This document shows positions 23,282-31,138 of a DNA stretch of 38,906 nucleotides, piece after piece. The translations under genes were made by a program, and so were the position numbers. The stretch is from the NCBI GenBank assembly GCA_023271515.1, contig JALPXQ010000003.1:1-38906 (forward strand), given 5' to 3'. Positions within the stretch are counted from its first letter, which is position 1; the number at the start of each line of letters is the position of its first letter. This DNA comes from Dehalococcoidia bacterium (GTDB taxonomy: Bacteria > Chloroflexota > Dehalococcoidia > SZUA-161 > SpSt-899). The notes beneath the pieces were generated by a model. That model did no database searches. It was not told the origin of the DNA and saw nothing but the letters and a program-made list of their open reading frames with translations.

Positions 23282-25774
23282 ATGATGAGGTTCTCTTGGT
23301 ATCTCATCTTAGCAGTTCTGGTCATGGCAGGTCTGTTTGGCCTGGTGATTTTTACCTGGCTGCAACCCGCGGTGCCGGTCGCCGATCAGGCTCCAATACC
23401 AGAAGGGACGATACCGCCCGGTGAGTCTATCCAGGAGGCTATCGATGGGGCGGAAGCAGGCGCGGTGATCCAGTTGGCAGCCGGAACCTGGGAGGAGAAT
23501 ATCAGGATCGACAGACCCCTGACACTAAAGGGTGCGGGTGCCGGACAGACGATAGTCGACGGGATCAAAGAGGGCTATCCGGTCGTTTGGATCGCGGCGG
23601 ATGAGCGAATCACGGTCAAGTTAGAGGGACTGACGATCACCGGAGCGGAGGAAGGAGATCCCGATGCGGAGAGCCGCGCCCGCGGGATACTGGCCCAGGG
23701 TGAACTGCACCTGAATATCACCAACTCCGCCGTCTCCGAAAACAGGCACGGCATCGAGCTCAGTGACTCGGCGCAGGCCGAAATCACTGGCACCACCTTC
23801 TCCCGGAACAGGCACGGGGTCATGCTCCGGGACTCAGCAAGGGCTGAGATCAGCAACTCCACCATCTCCGGTGACAGGGAAGGTGCCGGCATCCTCCTGA
23901 AGGACTCAGCACAGGCTGAGATCACCAATTCTGCCACATCGGGAAACTGGCATGGCATCCTGCTCAGGGACTCAGCGCAAGCAGAGATCAGCGACTCCGC
24001 CATTTCCCAGAACGAGGTAGGCATCGGGCTTGCAGGCGAAACGCAGGCCATGATCACCGGCTCCAACATCTCCGAGAACAGTTGGGGGATCGGGCTTGTG
24101 GGTAAAGCAGAGATAGCAATCACCACCTCCAATATCTCCGGGAACAGCCAGGAGGGGATCGGGGTTGGGGGCGAAGCACAGGCTGGGATCGCGGGTTCCA
24201 TCATCTCCGATAACAATCACGGCATCATCCTCCGGGGCACAGCACGGACAGAGATCAGCGATTCCACTATTTCCGGGAACAGATGGGGCATCGAACTTTC
24301 GGCAACAGCAGAGGCAGAGGTCTTCGAGGCCACCATTTCCGCAAACGGAGTTGCTGTCAGAGTCAGGCATTCAGCGCAGGTCGGAATCACCGGGTCTGAC
24401 ATCTCCGGGAACGGGTGGACTGGCATTGAGATCAGGGACTCGGCGCAGGCCGTGATCGCCGGCTCCGCCATCTCCGAGAATGTGGGGCCTGGCATAGCGC
24501 TTTCGGCAACTGCGCAGGCCGTGATCACTGGCTCCACCATTTCCGAAAACAGGGACGGCGCATGGCTGCGGAACTCCGCCCACCTAAAGATCACCGGCTC
24601 CGCCGTCTCCGGGAGCCAGCAGGATGGCTTCATACTGAGAAACTCAGCGTATTTAGAGGTCACGGACTCCACCATCTCCCGGAACGAGCGACACGGCATC
24701 AATCTGTTGAACTCAGCGCATGCTGTGGTCACCGGCTCCACCATCCGCGACAACCAAGAACATGGAGTCAAGCTTTCGTGCTTCGCGCACGGGGAGATCA
24801 CCGATAATCTCATCAAGGGCAATGGGAGGGGTGGAATTATATCCCTTTCAGATCGGCCGTTGACAGGGGGCAATAACACCATGCTGAAGAACGGCCTCGA
24901 CCTTCTAGGGAATCTCCCCTCCGGCCTGCGAAAGCCGCTGATGGAGCCGGTTGAATGGGAGATAAGGCTTCCCGATCCTGCTGTTCCCACCCTGCAGCAT
25001 GCGGTTGACGCTCTGCTGCCCGGAGGACGGCTGATCCTGGGTGAGGGCAGCTACACCGGTGGGGTGACGATCGGAAAAGACCTCACCATCATAGCCAAGG
25101 AAGGCGCGAAACCACGTATCGAAGGGGGATTTGCCGTTATCTCCCTGGCGAGGGCGGCACGAGTGAAAATAGACGGACTCCTCCTGAGGGACGGCTGGAT
25201 GGGGTTGGCCGGCGGCACCACTACTCAGATAGAGATCACCGACAGCACCATCTCCGAGAACAAAGCATATGGTATCAAGCTCTGGGACTCAGCGCAGGCT
25301 GTGATCACCGACTCTACCATCTCCCGGAACGAGAAACACGGCGTCCTGTTGTTGAACTCAGCGCAGACTACGATCACCGGTTCCACGATCTCCGATAATG
25401 GGTGGAACGGCATCGAGCTCAGGGATTGGGCGCAGGCAGAGATCACCGGCTCCACCTTCTCCGAGAACAGTGTGCACGGTATCAAGCTTTGGGATTCAGC
25501 ACAAGCGCTCCTGAGAGGGAACACGGCCATCAACAACAGGTATGGCGTCAGTGCTATACAACTCGTGCAGGGCTATATCGCAGGCTCCGCTAACACCATC
25601 CCAGGCCCTGGCGAGCCCGGTGGGAATCATATCAATGTCATCCCCGCGAGGCTATGCTTCCTGATGACCGAAGAGGGTGGGGAATATCGGCCGGTGGCTC
25701 CTACATTTCAGGAGCCTGCTCCACCTGCTCCACCTGTGCCCCGGCACTGGGTCGCCGAAGCCCGACGTCCGTAG
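23282..25774 (+). CDS. Membrane-anchored parallel beta-helix repeat protein (NosD/pectate-lyase-fold like)
   Basis: An 830-aa extracytoplasmic protein. An N-terminal hydrophobic helix (about 5-27) works as signal or anchor. Two modules follow. Each opens with a segment typical of right-handed beta-helices (IQEAIDGAEAGAVIQLAAGT at about 49; LQHAVDALLPGGRLILGEG at about 570) and continues with short repeats of the pattern AxITxSxISxNxxGIxLxxSA: about 17 copies in the first module, about 5 in the second. Catalytic residues are not evident, so polysaccharide or surface binding is as likely as lyase activity. The C-terminus after VAPTFQEP is Pro-rich, and its last codons and stop lie within the antisense of the dppA remnant, so the original end may have been lost. 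Confidence 0.82.
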   Translation: MMRFSWYLILAVLVMAGLFGLVIFTWLQPAVPVADQAPIPEGTIPPGESIQEAIDGAEAGAVIQLAAGTWEENIRIDRPLTLKGAGAGQTIVDGIKEGYPVVWIAADERITVKLEGLTITGAEEGDPDAESRARGILAQGELHLNITNSAVSENRHGIELSDSAQAEITGTTFSRNRHGVMLRDSARAEISNSTISGDREGAGILLKDSAQAEITNSATSGNWHGILLRDSAQAEISDSAISQNEVGIGLAGETQAMITGSNISENSWGIGLVGKAEIAITTSNISGNSQEGIGVGGEAQAGIAGSIISDNNHGIILRGTARTEISDSTISGNRWGIELSATAEAEVFEATISANGVAVRVRHSAQVGITGSDISGNGWTGIEIRDSAQAVIAGSAISENVGPGIALSATAQAVITGSTISENRDGAWLRNSAHLKITGSAVSGSQQDGFILRNSAYLEVTDSTISRNERHGINLLNSAHAVVTGSTIRDNQEHGVKLSCFAHGEITDNLIKGNGRGGIISLSDRPLTGGNNTMLKNGLDLLGNLPSGLRKPLMEPVEWEIRLPDPAVPTLQHAVDALLPGGRLILGEGSYTGGVTIGKDLTIIAKEGAKPRIEGGFAVISLARAARVKIDGLLLRDGWMGLAGGTTTQIEITDSTISENKAYGIKLWDSAQAVITDSTISRNEKHGVLLLNSAQTTITGSTISDNGWNGIELRDWAQAEITGSTFSENSVHGIKLWDSAQALLRGNTAINNRYGVSAIQLVQGYIAGSANTIPGPGEPGGNHINVIPARLCFLMTEEGGEYRPVAPTFQEPAPPAPPVPRHWVAEARRP
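23704..24833 (+). repeat. First block of about 17 beta-helix repeat units (66-72 bp each)
   Basis: The units encode 22-24 aa ending in SA/TA, with recurring DNA strings such as GACTCAGCGCAGGC and ACCATCTCC. They have diverged in the middle positions. The reverse strand is also open over long stretches because the repeats keep one phase. Confidence 0.85.
25221..25553 (+). repeat. Second block of about five beta-helix repeat units
   Basis: Same unit as the first block (for example ITDSTISENKAYGIKLWDSA). The block lies after a second module-opening segment, so the whole protein looks like a duplicated module with unequal repeat numbers. Confidence 0.8.
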
Positions 25775-25950
25775 TGGCCATCGGTGACGACCTCAGTGGC
25801 GCCGCCGGAGAGCGCCCCTTCGATGGCCGCGTTGGCGTCCGCAGTCATCAGTTTACGGAAACGCTCATACTCTTTGTGGCTTAACGAGGTGTGGCCGGCT
25901 GCCACCACGCCAGAGATGCCCTCCATATCTACTGAGATCAGCACGTTCAT
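25765..25950 (-). pseudogene. dppA: Truncated M55 D-aminopeptidase (dppA) remnant
   Basis: Reading from ATG 25950, with a strong AAGGAGGAG site, the protein is MNVLISVDMEGISGVVAAGH and continues to EVVTDGHYG, the first 60 or so residues of the roughly 270-aa M55 zinc D-aminopeptidase DppA. The metal-binding Asp/Glu of SVDMEG and the His of DGHYG are present. After about residue 62 the similarity stops and the frame runs into the antisense of the beta-helix gene. The rest, including the later metal ligands, is gone. dppA normally accompanies dpp transporters, so this was probably the native partner gene, cut by a deletion at about 25765. Confidence 0.85.
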
Positions 25951-26053
25951 TACTCCTCCTTCCCTGTCGGCGCTTTGAAGGCAATGGGAATCCTTTCTGT
26001 TCAATCGCTAGTTTTATAACCTGGCTGACCCAAGATACGTAAAGAAGAACAAT

Positions 26054-26083
26054 TTGCCTTACTTCTGCTAAAGCTTGTATACT
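26054..26083 (+). promoter_or_regulatory. Sigma-70-like promoter for the M20 hydrolase gene
   Basis: TTGCCT, 18 bases, TATACT in an A+T-rich intergenic stretch (25951-26133), about 50 bases before the ATG. The divergent dppA remnant presumably had its own promoter in the same gap, but no clear one is visible. Confidence 0.5.
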
Positions 26084-26133
26084 TATTGTAGGACAATTAG
26101 GGACTATCTCTATAAGGGGGCTAAGATTTTGAA

Positions 26134-27288
26134 ATGGAAGAACTCAAAGAAGAGGCTATCAAGCAGATTGAGAGTTTAAAGGATGAGCTTATCGAGCTGA
26201 GTGATAGGATACATAAGAATCCTGAGTTAGGGTTTGAGGAGCATAAGGCTTGTGCCTGGTTAACCGATATGCTTTCAGAGCATGGCTTTGAGGTAGAAAG
26301 AGGGGTAGCAGGCCTTAAGACAGCTTTTCGTGCAACCTTTACCGGCTCCAAAGAGCATCCTAGGGTTGCTCTTCTTGCAGAATACGATGCCCTGCCTGAG
26401 ATCGGGCATGCCTGTGGGCATAACATAATTGCTGCCAGCAGCGTAGGAGCAGCCATAGCATTGAGCAAGCTCAATTTGCCAGGCACTGTTGTGGTGTTGG
26501 GAACACCGGCCGAGGAAGGCGGTGGCGGTAAGATAATCATGATCGAACAAGGTGCCTTCAAGGGTATAGATGCAGCGATGATGATTCATCCTTCAGATCA
26601 GAACCTGATCTGGAAGGGATCGCTGGCTATAAAGCAGATAAGGATGAAGTTCAAGGGCAAATCAGCCCATGCCGCGGCCGAACCGGAAAAGGGTATAAAC
26701 GCCCTGGACGCAGTCATCCAGACCTTTAACAACATCAACGCTTTAAGGCAGCACCTCACCGAAGATGTGCGCATCCATGGAATAATCACTCACGGTGGAG
26801 TGAAGCCCAATATTGTGCCTGACTACGCAGAGGCCTATTTCTATGTGCGTGCACTGGAGGAAAACTACCTCCTGGAGGTATTAGAAAAGGTCAAAAATTG
26901 TGCCAAAGGTGCAGCATTGGCCCAGGGGGCTAAAGTAGAGTTTGAGATAGGTAGAGGATATAGATCTCACAAGCCGAACCACGCATTAGCCGAGGCATTT
27001 GAGGCCAACCTGTTAGCATTAGGTGTAAAGCCTGATAGACCGCCGGAGCATGGTGGTATAGGCTCAAGCGATATAGGTGATGTGAGCCATGTTGTGCCGG
27101 CCATCCATCCTTATATCTCTATCACCGAAGGGGAACTTCCAGGTCATTCACCTGAGTTTGCTGAGGCTGCTTGTTCAGAAAAAGGGCACCGGGGGCTAGT
27201 TATCGGTGCAAAAGCACTTGCAATGACCGCTATTGATTTATTTATCCATGATATTTTAGCAAGGAGGGAAGAATCGTGGCACCGTTGA
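26134..27288 (+). CDS. M20-family amidohydrolase / dipeptidase (AbgB, PM20D2-like)
   Basis: Cytoplasmic zinc hydrolase of N-acyl amino acids or dipeptides. Metal and catalytic motifs: EYDALPEIGHACGHN at about 90-104, TPAEEGGGGK with the EE pair, the lid-domain segment GKSAHAAAEPEKGINALDA, and a late GSSDIGDVSH followed by ELPGHSPEFAEAA. Length 384 aa is normal. The ribosome site (AAGGGGGC) is far from the ATG. The gene is more A+T-rich than both neighbours, so it may have been acquired separately. It overlaps the next GTG start by 13 bp, which indicates co-transcription with the ATPases. Confidence 0.9.
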   Translation: MEELKEEAIKQIESLKDELIELSDRIHKNPELGFEEHKACAWLTDMLSEHGFEVERGVAGLKTAFRATFTGSKEHPRVALLAEYDALPEIGHACGHNIIAASSVGAAIALSKLNLPGTVVVLGTPAEEGGGGKIIMIEQGAFKGIDAAMMIHPSDQNLIWKGSLAIKQIRMKFKGKSAHAAAEPEKGINALDAVIQTFNNINALRQHLTEDVRIHGIITHGGVKPNIVPDYAEAYFYVRALEENYLLEVLEKVKNCAKGAALAQGAKVEFEIGRGYRSHKPNHALAEAFEANLLALGVKPDRPPEHGGIGSSDIGDVSHVVPAIHPYISITEGELPGHSPEFAEAACSEKGHRGLVIGAKALAMTAIDLFIHDILARREESWHR

Positions 27289-28259
27289 TTGAGGTGAGAG
27301 GTCTCAAGACGTATTTCTATACCGATGACGGCGTAGTGCGGGCGGTGGATGGGGTTGATTTCACCATTGAGCAGGAGAAGACTCTCGGGGTGGTCGGTGA
27401 GAGCGGGTGCGGAAAGTCGGTGACCGCGCTCTCCATCATGGGGCTTATCCAGACGCCGCCGGGCAAGATCGAGGCCGGTGAGATCCTCTACCACCGGAAC
27501 GGGAATGTCACCGAGCTGACCAATCTCGATCCCAAAGGAAAGGAGTACCGCTCGATCCGGGGAAACGAGATCGCCATGATCTTCCAGGAGCCGATGACTT
27601 CCTTGAACCCGGTTTATACCATCGGGAACCAGATCATGGAGGCGATCATCCTCCACCAGAAGGTAGGGAAAAAGGAGGCCCGTAAGCGCGCGGTAGCGAT
27701 GCTGGAGGCGGTAGGCATTCCCTTGCCCCGGCAACGGATCGATGAATATCCTCATCAGCTCTCCGGCGGGATGCGCCAGCGTGCCATGATCGCCATGGCC
27801 CTCTCCTGTAACCCTTCTCTCCTCATCGCCGATGAGCCCACCACAGCGCTCGATGTCACGATTGAGGCGCAGGTGCTGACCCTGATGCACGACCTGCGCA
27901 AGGAGTTCAAGACGGCGATGATGTTGATCACCCACGACCTCGGGGTTATCGCCAGTATGGCCGATGACGTAGTTGTTATGTACCTGGGCAAGATCGTTGA
28001 AGGATCGACCGTCAGGAACGTCTTCCATCACACCAAACACCCGTACACGCAGGGGTTGATGAGCTCGATCCCGTCGCTGGCCACAAAGAGACATCGCCTT
28101 GTCCCCATTGAGGGGGTGGTCCCCGACCCGTTTGAAGTACCGGCGGGATGCGGCTTCGAGCCGCGGTGCCCCCAGTCGATGGGGATCTGCAAAAGGGAGA
28201 CTCCGCCGCTTAAGGAAGTTGTCCCCGGGCACCGGGCAGCCTGCTGGCTGTACGAATAA
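27276..28259 (+). CDS. Second ABC ATPase, DppD/OppD type
   Basis: Peptide-transporter ATPase with Walker A GESGCGKSV, Q-loop FQEPMTSLNP, signature LSGGMRQRAMI, Walker B LLIADEPTTALD, H-loop ITHD and the C-terminal PAGCGFEPRCPQSMG extension. GTG start with AAGGAGGG about 6 bases upstream. There are no permease or binding-protein genes next to this pair, so it either serves permeases encoded elsewhere or substitutes in the importer at 16-23 kb. It is followed 17 bp later by its partner. Confidence 0.93.
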   Translation: MAPLIEVRGLKTYFYTDDGVVRAVDGVDFTIEQEKTLGVVGESGCGKSVTALSIMGLIQTPPGKIEAGEILYHRNGNVTELTNLDPKGKEYRSIRGNEIAMIFQEPMTSLNPVYTIGNQIMEAIILHQKVGKKEARKRAVAMLEAVGIPLPRQRIDEYPHQLSGGMRQRAMIAMALSCNPSLLIADEPTTALDVTIEAQVLTLMHDLRKEFKTAMMLITHDLGVIASMADDVVVMYLGKIVEGSTVRNVFHHTKHPYTQGLMSSIPSLATKRHRLVPIEGVVPDPFEVPAGCGFEPRCPQSMGICKRETPPLKEVVPGHRAACWLYE

Positions 28260-28276
28260 TGAGGAGGTGAAAGAGT

Positions 28277-29317
28277 TTGGCTTCTGATAATGTTCTACTT
28301 GAAGTAAAGAACCTGAAGAAGTACTTCCCCGTGCGTAAGGGGATACTGAGGCGTGTGGTGGCCCATGTCAAGGCGGTCGACGATGTTGACCTGTACATCA
28401 AAGAGGGGGAGACCTTTGGGTTGGTGGGGGAGAGCGGCTGTGGGAAGACCACTATCGGCCGCACGATCCTTCGCCTGATCGAGCCGACCGCCGGCGGGGT
28501 CATCTTCCGGAGCAAGAGGCTTGCCAATTCAAGCGAGCAATACAGGGAGGTGGATGTGACCGCCGCCTCTCCGAAAGTGATGAAGGCGCTGCGCCGCGAT
28601 ATGCAGATCATCTTCCAGGACCCCTATTCCTCCCTGAACCCACGGATGACCGTGGGGGCCATCGTGGGGGAGCCGCTGCTGGTGCACGGTGTAGCCAGGG
28701 GGAGTGAACGGGAGGATCGCGTCCGCCACCTGCTGGGTGCCGTCGGGCTAAAGCCGGACCACATGAAGCGCTATCCCCACGAGTTCTCCGGTGGCCAGCG
28801 ACAGAGGATCGGGATTGCCCGTGCCCTTGCCCTGGAGCCGCAGCTGATCGTGGCTGACGAGCCGATCTCCGCCCTCGATGTTTCCATCCAGGCGCAGGTG
28901 TTGAACCTCCTGGAGGACCTTCAGGATGAATTCGGTCTGACCTACCTGTTCATCGCCCACAATCTCTCCGTGGTCAAGCATATCAGCGACCGGGTGGCGG
29001 TGATGTATCTCGGAAGGATAGTGGAGCTGGCCAGGACCGAGGAGCTGTTTGACAACCCGAAGCACCCCTACACCGAGGCGCTGATGTCGGCGGTTCCGGT
29101 TCCCGATCCCGATTACAGCGCGGAGCGAATCATCCTCAAGGGGGACGTCCCCAGTCCGGTCAATCCACCCTCCGGCTGCTACTTTCACCCGCGCTGCCGT
29201 TACGCCAGGGAGGTCTGCAAAACGGAGACCCCGGTCTATCGGCACCTCGGCGGGGAACACTTCGTCACCTGTCACCTGGCCGACTCGCTGAATCTGCGGC
29301 CGGTGCGGAAGGGTTGA
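28277..29317 (+). CDS. Second ABC ATPase, DppF/OppF type
   Basis: Partner ATPase with Walker [11 protein letters not shown]-loop [15 protein letters not shown], signature [11 protein letters not shown], Walker [14 protein letters not shown]-loop IAHN and extension [14 protein letters not shown]. The start is TTG 28277 with GGAGGTG 7 bases upstream; no ATG gives a better fit. The last 65 coding bases are part of a 70-bp sequence repeated at 31123-31192. Confidence 0.92.
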   Translation: MASDNVLLEVKNLKKYFPVRKGILRRVVAHVKAVDDVDLYIKEGETFGLVGESGCGKTTIGRTILRLIEPTAGGVIFRSKRLANSSEQYREVDVTAASPKVMKALRRDMQIIFQDPYSSLNPRMTVGAIVGEPLLVHGVARGSEREDRVRHLLGAVGLKPDHMKRYPHEFSGGQRQRIGIARALALEPQLIVADEPISALDVSIQAQVLNLLEDLQDEFGLTYLFIAHNLSVVKHISDRVAVMYLGRIVELARTEELFDNPKHPYTEALMSAVPVPDPDYSAERIILKGDVPSPVNPPSGCYFHPRCRYAREVCKTETPVYRHLGGEHFVTCHLADSLNLRPVRKG

Positions 29318-29322
29318 TACTG
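29253..29322 (+). repeat. 70-bp direct repeat, left copy (3' end of the ATPase gene)
   Basis: Identical to 31123-31192 except at two positions (29257 and 29310), spaced exactly 1870 bp apart. It covers the ATPase codons from about the GGEHFVTC segment through the stop plus 5 bp. Confidence 0.95.
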
Positions 29323-29606
29323 GTAATGGCTTGGAGGCCGCGCCGTTGTTTGTGTGTCCTTGTCAGCGGGAAGTCTCTTCGTCTCACCTTGGGAATTATG
29401 GCAGAAGGGCTGATCGTGTCCCGAAAATCGCGGGTTAGAAGCCGTGTTGCCTCGTGGGGCAATCCAGCCCTGCCGAGACACCGTTGAAACGCACGGGCGG
29501 CCTGGTGCCGTCGCCAGAGGAAACCTGGTAGCAGCACAGCCACTGCTACCAGGAGCCCTAATATTTTAGCTGCGATCCTCATTGCGAGCCAGATATTTTT
29601 CAGCAT
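29265..29606 (-). CDS. Small single-helix membrane protein, C-terminus running into the repeat
   Basis: [20 protein letters not shown] begins a 113-aa frame with one hydrophobic segment (about 7-30), then basic residues and a helical motif [21 protein letters not shown] similar motif (GIPEKDALEMAR) occurs in the upstream neighbour. The last roughly 15 codons are antisense to the ATPase gene within the 70-bp repeat, so the native C-terminus was probably cut when the island joined. It starts 11 bp after the preceding gene in the sigma operon. No family recognised. Confidence 0.5.
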   Translation of the reverse strand: MLKNIWLAMRIAAKILGLLVAVAVLLPGFLWRRHQAARAFQRCLGRAGLPHEATRLLTRDFRDTISPSAIIPKVRRRDFPLTRTHKQRRGLQAITSINPSAPAADSASRPGDR

Positions 29607-29617
29607 CAGTCTTTCTC

Positions 29618-29968
29618 TTATTCCTCTTTCTCGATCTTGATGCGCATCCCGCTTCCGTGACCGGCGTGCATTCCGCCTACGAAGTGACCCGGAAATCCGT
29701 GGCCGACGTGCATCCCTTTGCCCATCACGTCCTTCAGGTTAATCATGTATCCGCGAGCCATCTCCAGGGCGTCCTTCTCCGGAATCCCGGATTCCACAAG
29801 TTTCTTGTAGAATGTCCCTATGGCGTCGCCCATGTTCTCAGCCGAATCTTTGGAGTAGAGCACCTTATGCAGGTCTCGCAGGAGATTCGGAATTCTGTCG
29901 GAAACCACATCTAAGACTTCCCTCACTGTCTCAGGGGATGCATGGCTTTCCTTTCGCTCCTCAGTCAT
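29618..29968 (-). CDS. Small helical protein with His/Gly-rich C-terminus, third gene of the sigma operon
   Basis: The ORF track starts at 29992, but AAAGGAGG lies 6 bases before ATG 29968 (MTEERKESHASP), giving 116 aa. The middle is helical (DRIPNLLRDLHKVLYSKDSA, then LVESGIPEKDALEMARGYMI). The C-terminus GMHVGHGFPGHFVGGMHAGH is rich in His, Gly and Met and could bind a metal. No membrane segment. Family not recognised. Its position after the anti-sigma gene suggests it is a regulon member or a further regulator. Confidence 0.65.
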   Translation of the reverse strand: MTEERKESHASPETVREVLDVVSDRIPNLLRDLHKVLYSKDSAENMGDAIGTFYKKLVESGIPEKDALEMARGYMINLKDVMGKGMHVGHGFPGHFVGGMHAGHGSGMRIKIEKEE

Positions 29969-30055
29969 TTTATGCCTCCTTTCTTGATGCAAAGATTTTG
30001 CGTTGACTTTGATCTTAAACCTGTATTAATCGCTGTAAGTCATCTTCACCTCCAT

Positions 30056-30424
30056 TCAAACAGCCTCGAATGCAAACAATGGGGCCCGGTAACCCAGGAG
30101 AAAAAGGTCTCCTCGCATGGGAATTCCCCTGCCCTCTACCAACACCCTAAGTGACAGTCCCAGCAAGGAGTGTCCCATGTTGACCTGAACGACGGGTAGC
30201 CCACGTGTGCGAGCCACCACCTTGTTCCATGTTCTCTCCGTCAGCCCCGGCATCTGCTCCAGGTCTGCCTGGTGCTCCCGCGCCATACGGATTATCCATC
30301 TCAGTTCTTCCCGACAGGCGGGGCAATTCACAAGATGATCGGCAATCAGCCAGGCCTCCTCCGATGGCAGGTTGTTGTTTGCATACCAGGGCATCAGTTC
30401 GTTTGCTCTTATACAGTCCATCAT
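30056..30424 (-). CDS. Zinc-finger anti-sigma factor (ZAS/zf-HC2 type)
   Basis: A 122-aa protein that should bind and silence the adjacent sigma factor. The N-terminal ZAS motif reads DHLVNCPACREEL (His-x3-Cys-x2-Cys), preceded by CIRANELMPWYANNNLPSEE as in zf-HC2 domains. No obvious membrane helix follows, so a soluble cytoplasmic sensor is likely. The start overlaps the sigma-factor stop by 4 bp (ATGA), the usual layout for such pairs. The sensed signal is unknown. Confidence 0.85.
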   Translation of the reverse strand: MMDCIRANELMPWYANNNLPSEEAWLIADHLVNCPACREELRWIIRMAREHQADLEQMPGLTERTWNKVVARTRGLPVVQVNMGHSLLGLSLRVLVEGRGIPMRGDLFLLGYRAPLFAFEAV

Positions 30425-30957
30425 CTCAGCATCTCCGCAAGCTTCCTTTTGGCATAGTACATCCTTGATTTGACCGTTCCCTCAGGCACATCCAGGAGAT
30501 TTGCAATTTCTCGGTACGGGAGTCCTGCATAGAATGTAAGGAACACTACCTCTCGTTGTTCCGGAGGCAGGGCCTCCACAGCGCCCAGAACCTGGTACTT
30601 GCTTTCAACAACATCCGCCGGGTCGGGGAGTGTCGTTGCCTCTGGAAAAAGGCGCTTGCATTTGGTCTCCTGCCGCAGAAGGTTGTGGGCCTGTTTGCGG
30701 GCGATGCCGAATATCCAGGTTGAAACCTGGGAACGGCCGGAAAATTTTCCCGCACCTTGCCAAACACAGACCATCGTCTCCTGGGCGACTTCCTCAGCCA
30801 ACTGACGGTCCCGAAGCAAGGTAAGGGCATAACGAAATACCCGTTCGGCAAAGCGATCATAAAGTTCGGAAAATGCATCCGGATCCCCCTTTGCAACCTC
30901 GCTTAAAAGAAAATTATCTTCCGGCACTGCTGTTTCCTGCAACTTCCCATCAGTCAA
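30421..30957 (-). CDS. ECF-type RNA polymerase sigma factor
   Basis: A 178-aa sigma factor. Region 2 is visible as DAFSELYDRFAERVFRYALT and AEEVAQETMVCVWQGAGKF with the -10 contact segment VSTWIFGIARKQA. Region 4 is ALPPEQREVVFLTFYAGLPY followed by the helix-turn-helix EIANLLDVPEGTVKSRMYYA. The frame opens with TTG 30957 and lacks a good ribosome site, so the exact N-terminus is uncertain by up to about 15 residues. It is paired with the anti-sigma gene by a 4-bp overlap. Confidence 0.9.
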   Translation of the reverse strand: MTDGKLQETAVPEDNFLLSEVAKGDPDAFSELYDRFAERVFRYALTLLRDRQLAEEVAQETMVCVWQGAGKFSGRSQVSTWIFGIARKQAHNLLRQETKCKRLFPEATTLPDPADVVESKYQVLGAVEALPPEQREVVFLTFYAGLPYREIANLLDVPEGTVKSRMYYAKRKLAEMLR

Positions 30958-31138
30958 CCCTGGCTCTCATCCAGGCCCTTACGTACGTAAGTGGTAGAAA
31001 GGGAACCAAAAGGTTCAAATCTCTGGTGTATCCTCCAGAATAGAGAAGGGGCTGCAAGAGGAAGGCATTGCCATAGGCTTCATAGGTATGATAAGGCAAG
31101 CCCTCAAATCTACAGGGACATCGGGAGCACTTCGTCAC
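30950..31138 (-). pseudogene. Possible 3' remnant of a gene upstream of the sigma factor
   Basis: A 62-codon frame enters the island from the right-hand repeat (first six codons lie in the repeat) and ends 8 bp inside the sigma frame. It encodes PCRFEGLPYHTYEAYGNAFL and later FLPLTYVRAWMRARVD, a plausible protein sequence but of no recognised family. It may be the C-terminus of a gene cut at the island edge. Confidence 0.3.

Larger units (their letters stand above)
29323..31122. mobile_element. 1.8-kb island between 70-bp direct repeats (ECF sigma cassette)
   Basis: Exactly 1800 bp lie between the repeats. They hold minus-strand genes for a sigma factor, an anti-sigma factor and two small proteins, with an apparently cut ORF at each edge. 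If one repeat and the island are removed, the ATPase gene and alr become convergent neighbours sharing one copy of the 70 bp. This indicates insertion into, or integration at, a pre-existing ATPase/alr junction. No integrase or transposase is inside, so the mobilising agent is unknown. Confidence 0.6.

Noticed and set aside
23575-24990. Long antisense ORFs (213 and 257 aa) opposite the beta-helix gene
   Set aside because: They arise because the repeat units keep one phase, so the complement is also open; they lack a ribosome site and recognisable domains, while the plus-strand frame has a clear fold pattern.
23704-25553. CRISPR-like periodic repeats
   Set aside because: The roughly 69-bp period is coding, units are diverged and contiguous without unique spacers, and the translated pattern is a beta-helix.
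27144-28232. 362-aa minus-strand ORF opposite the second DppD-type ATPase
   Set aside because: The plus strand has all ABC motifs in order; the antisense protein is rich in His/Arg/Gly and resembles no family.
29323-31122. Insertion sequence as explanation of the 1.8-kb island
   Set aside because: No transposase-like ORF, no terminal inverted repeats noticed, and a 70-bp direct repeat is far longer than usual IS target duplications.
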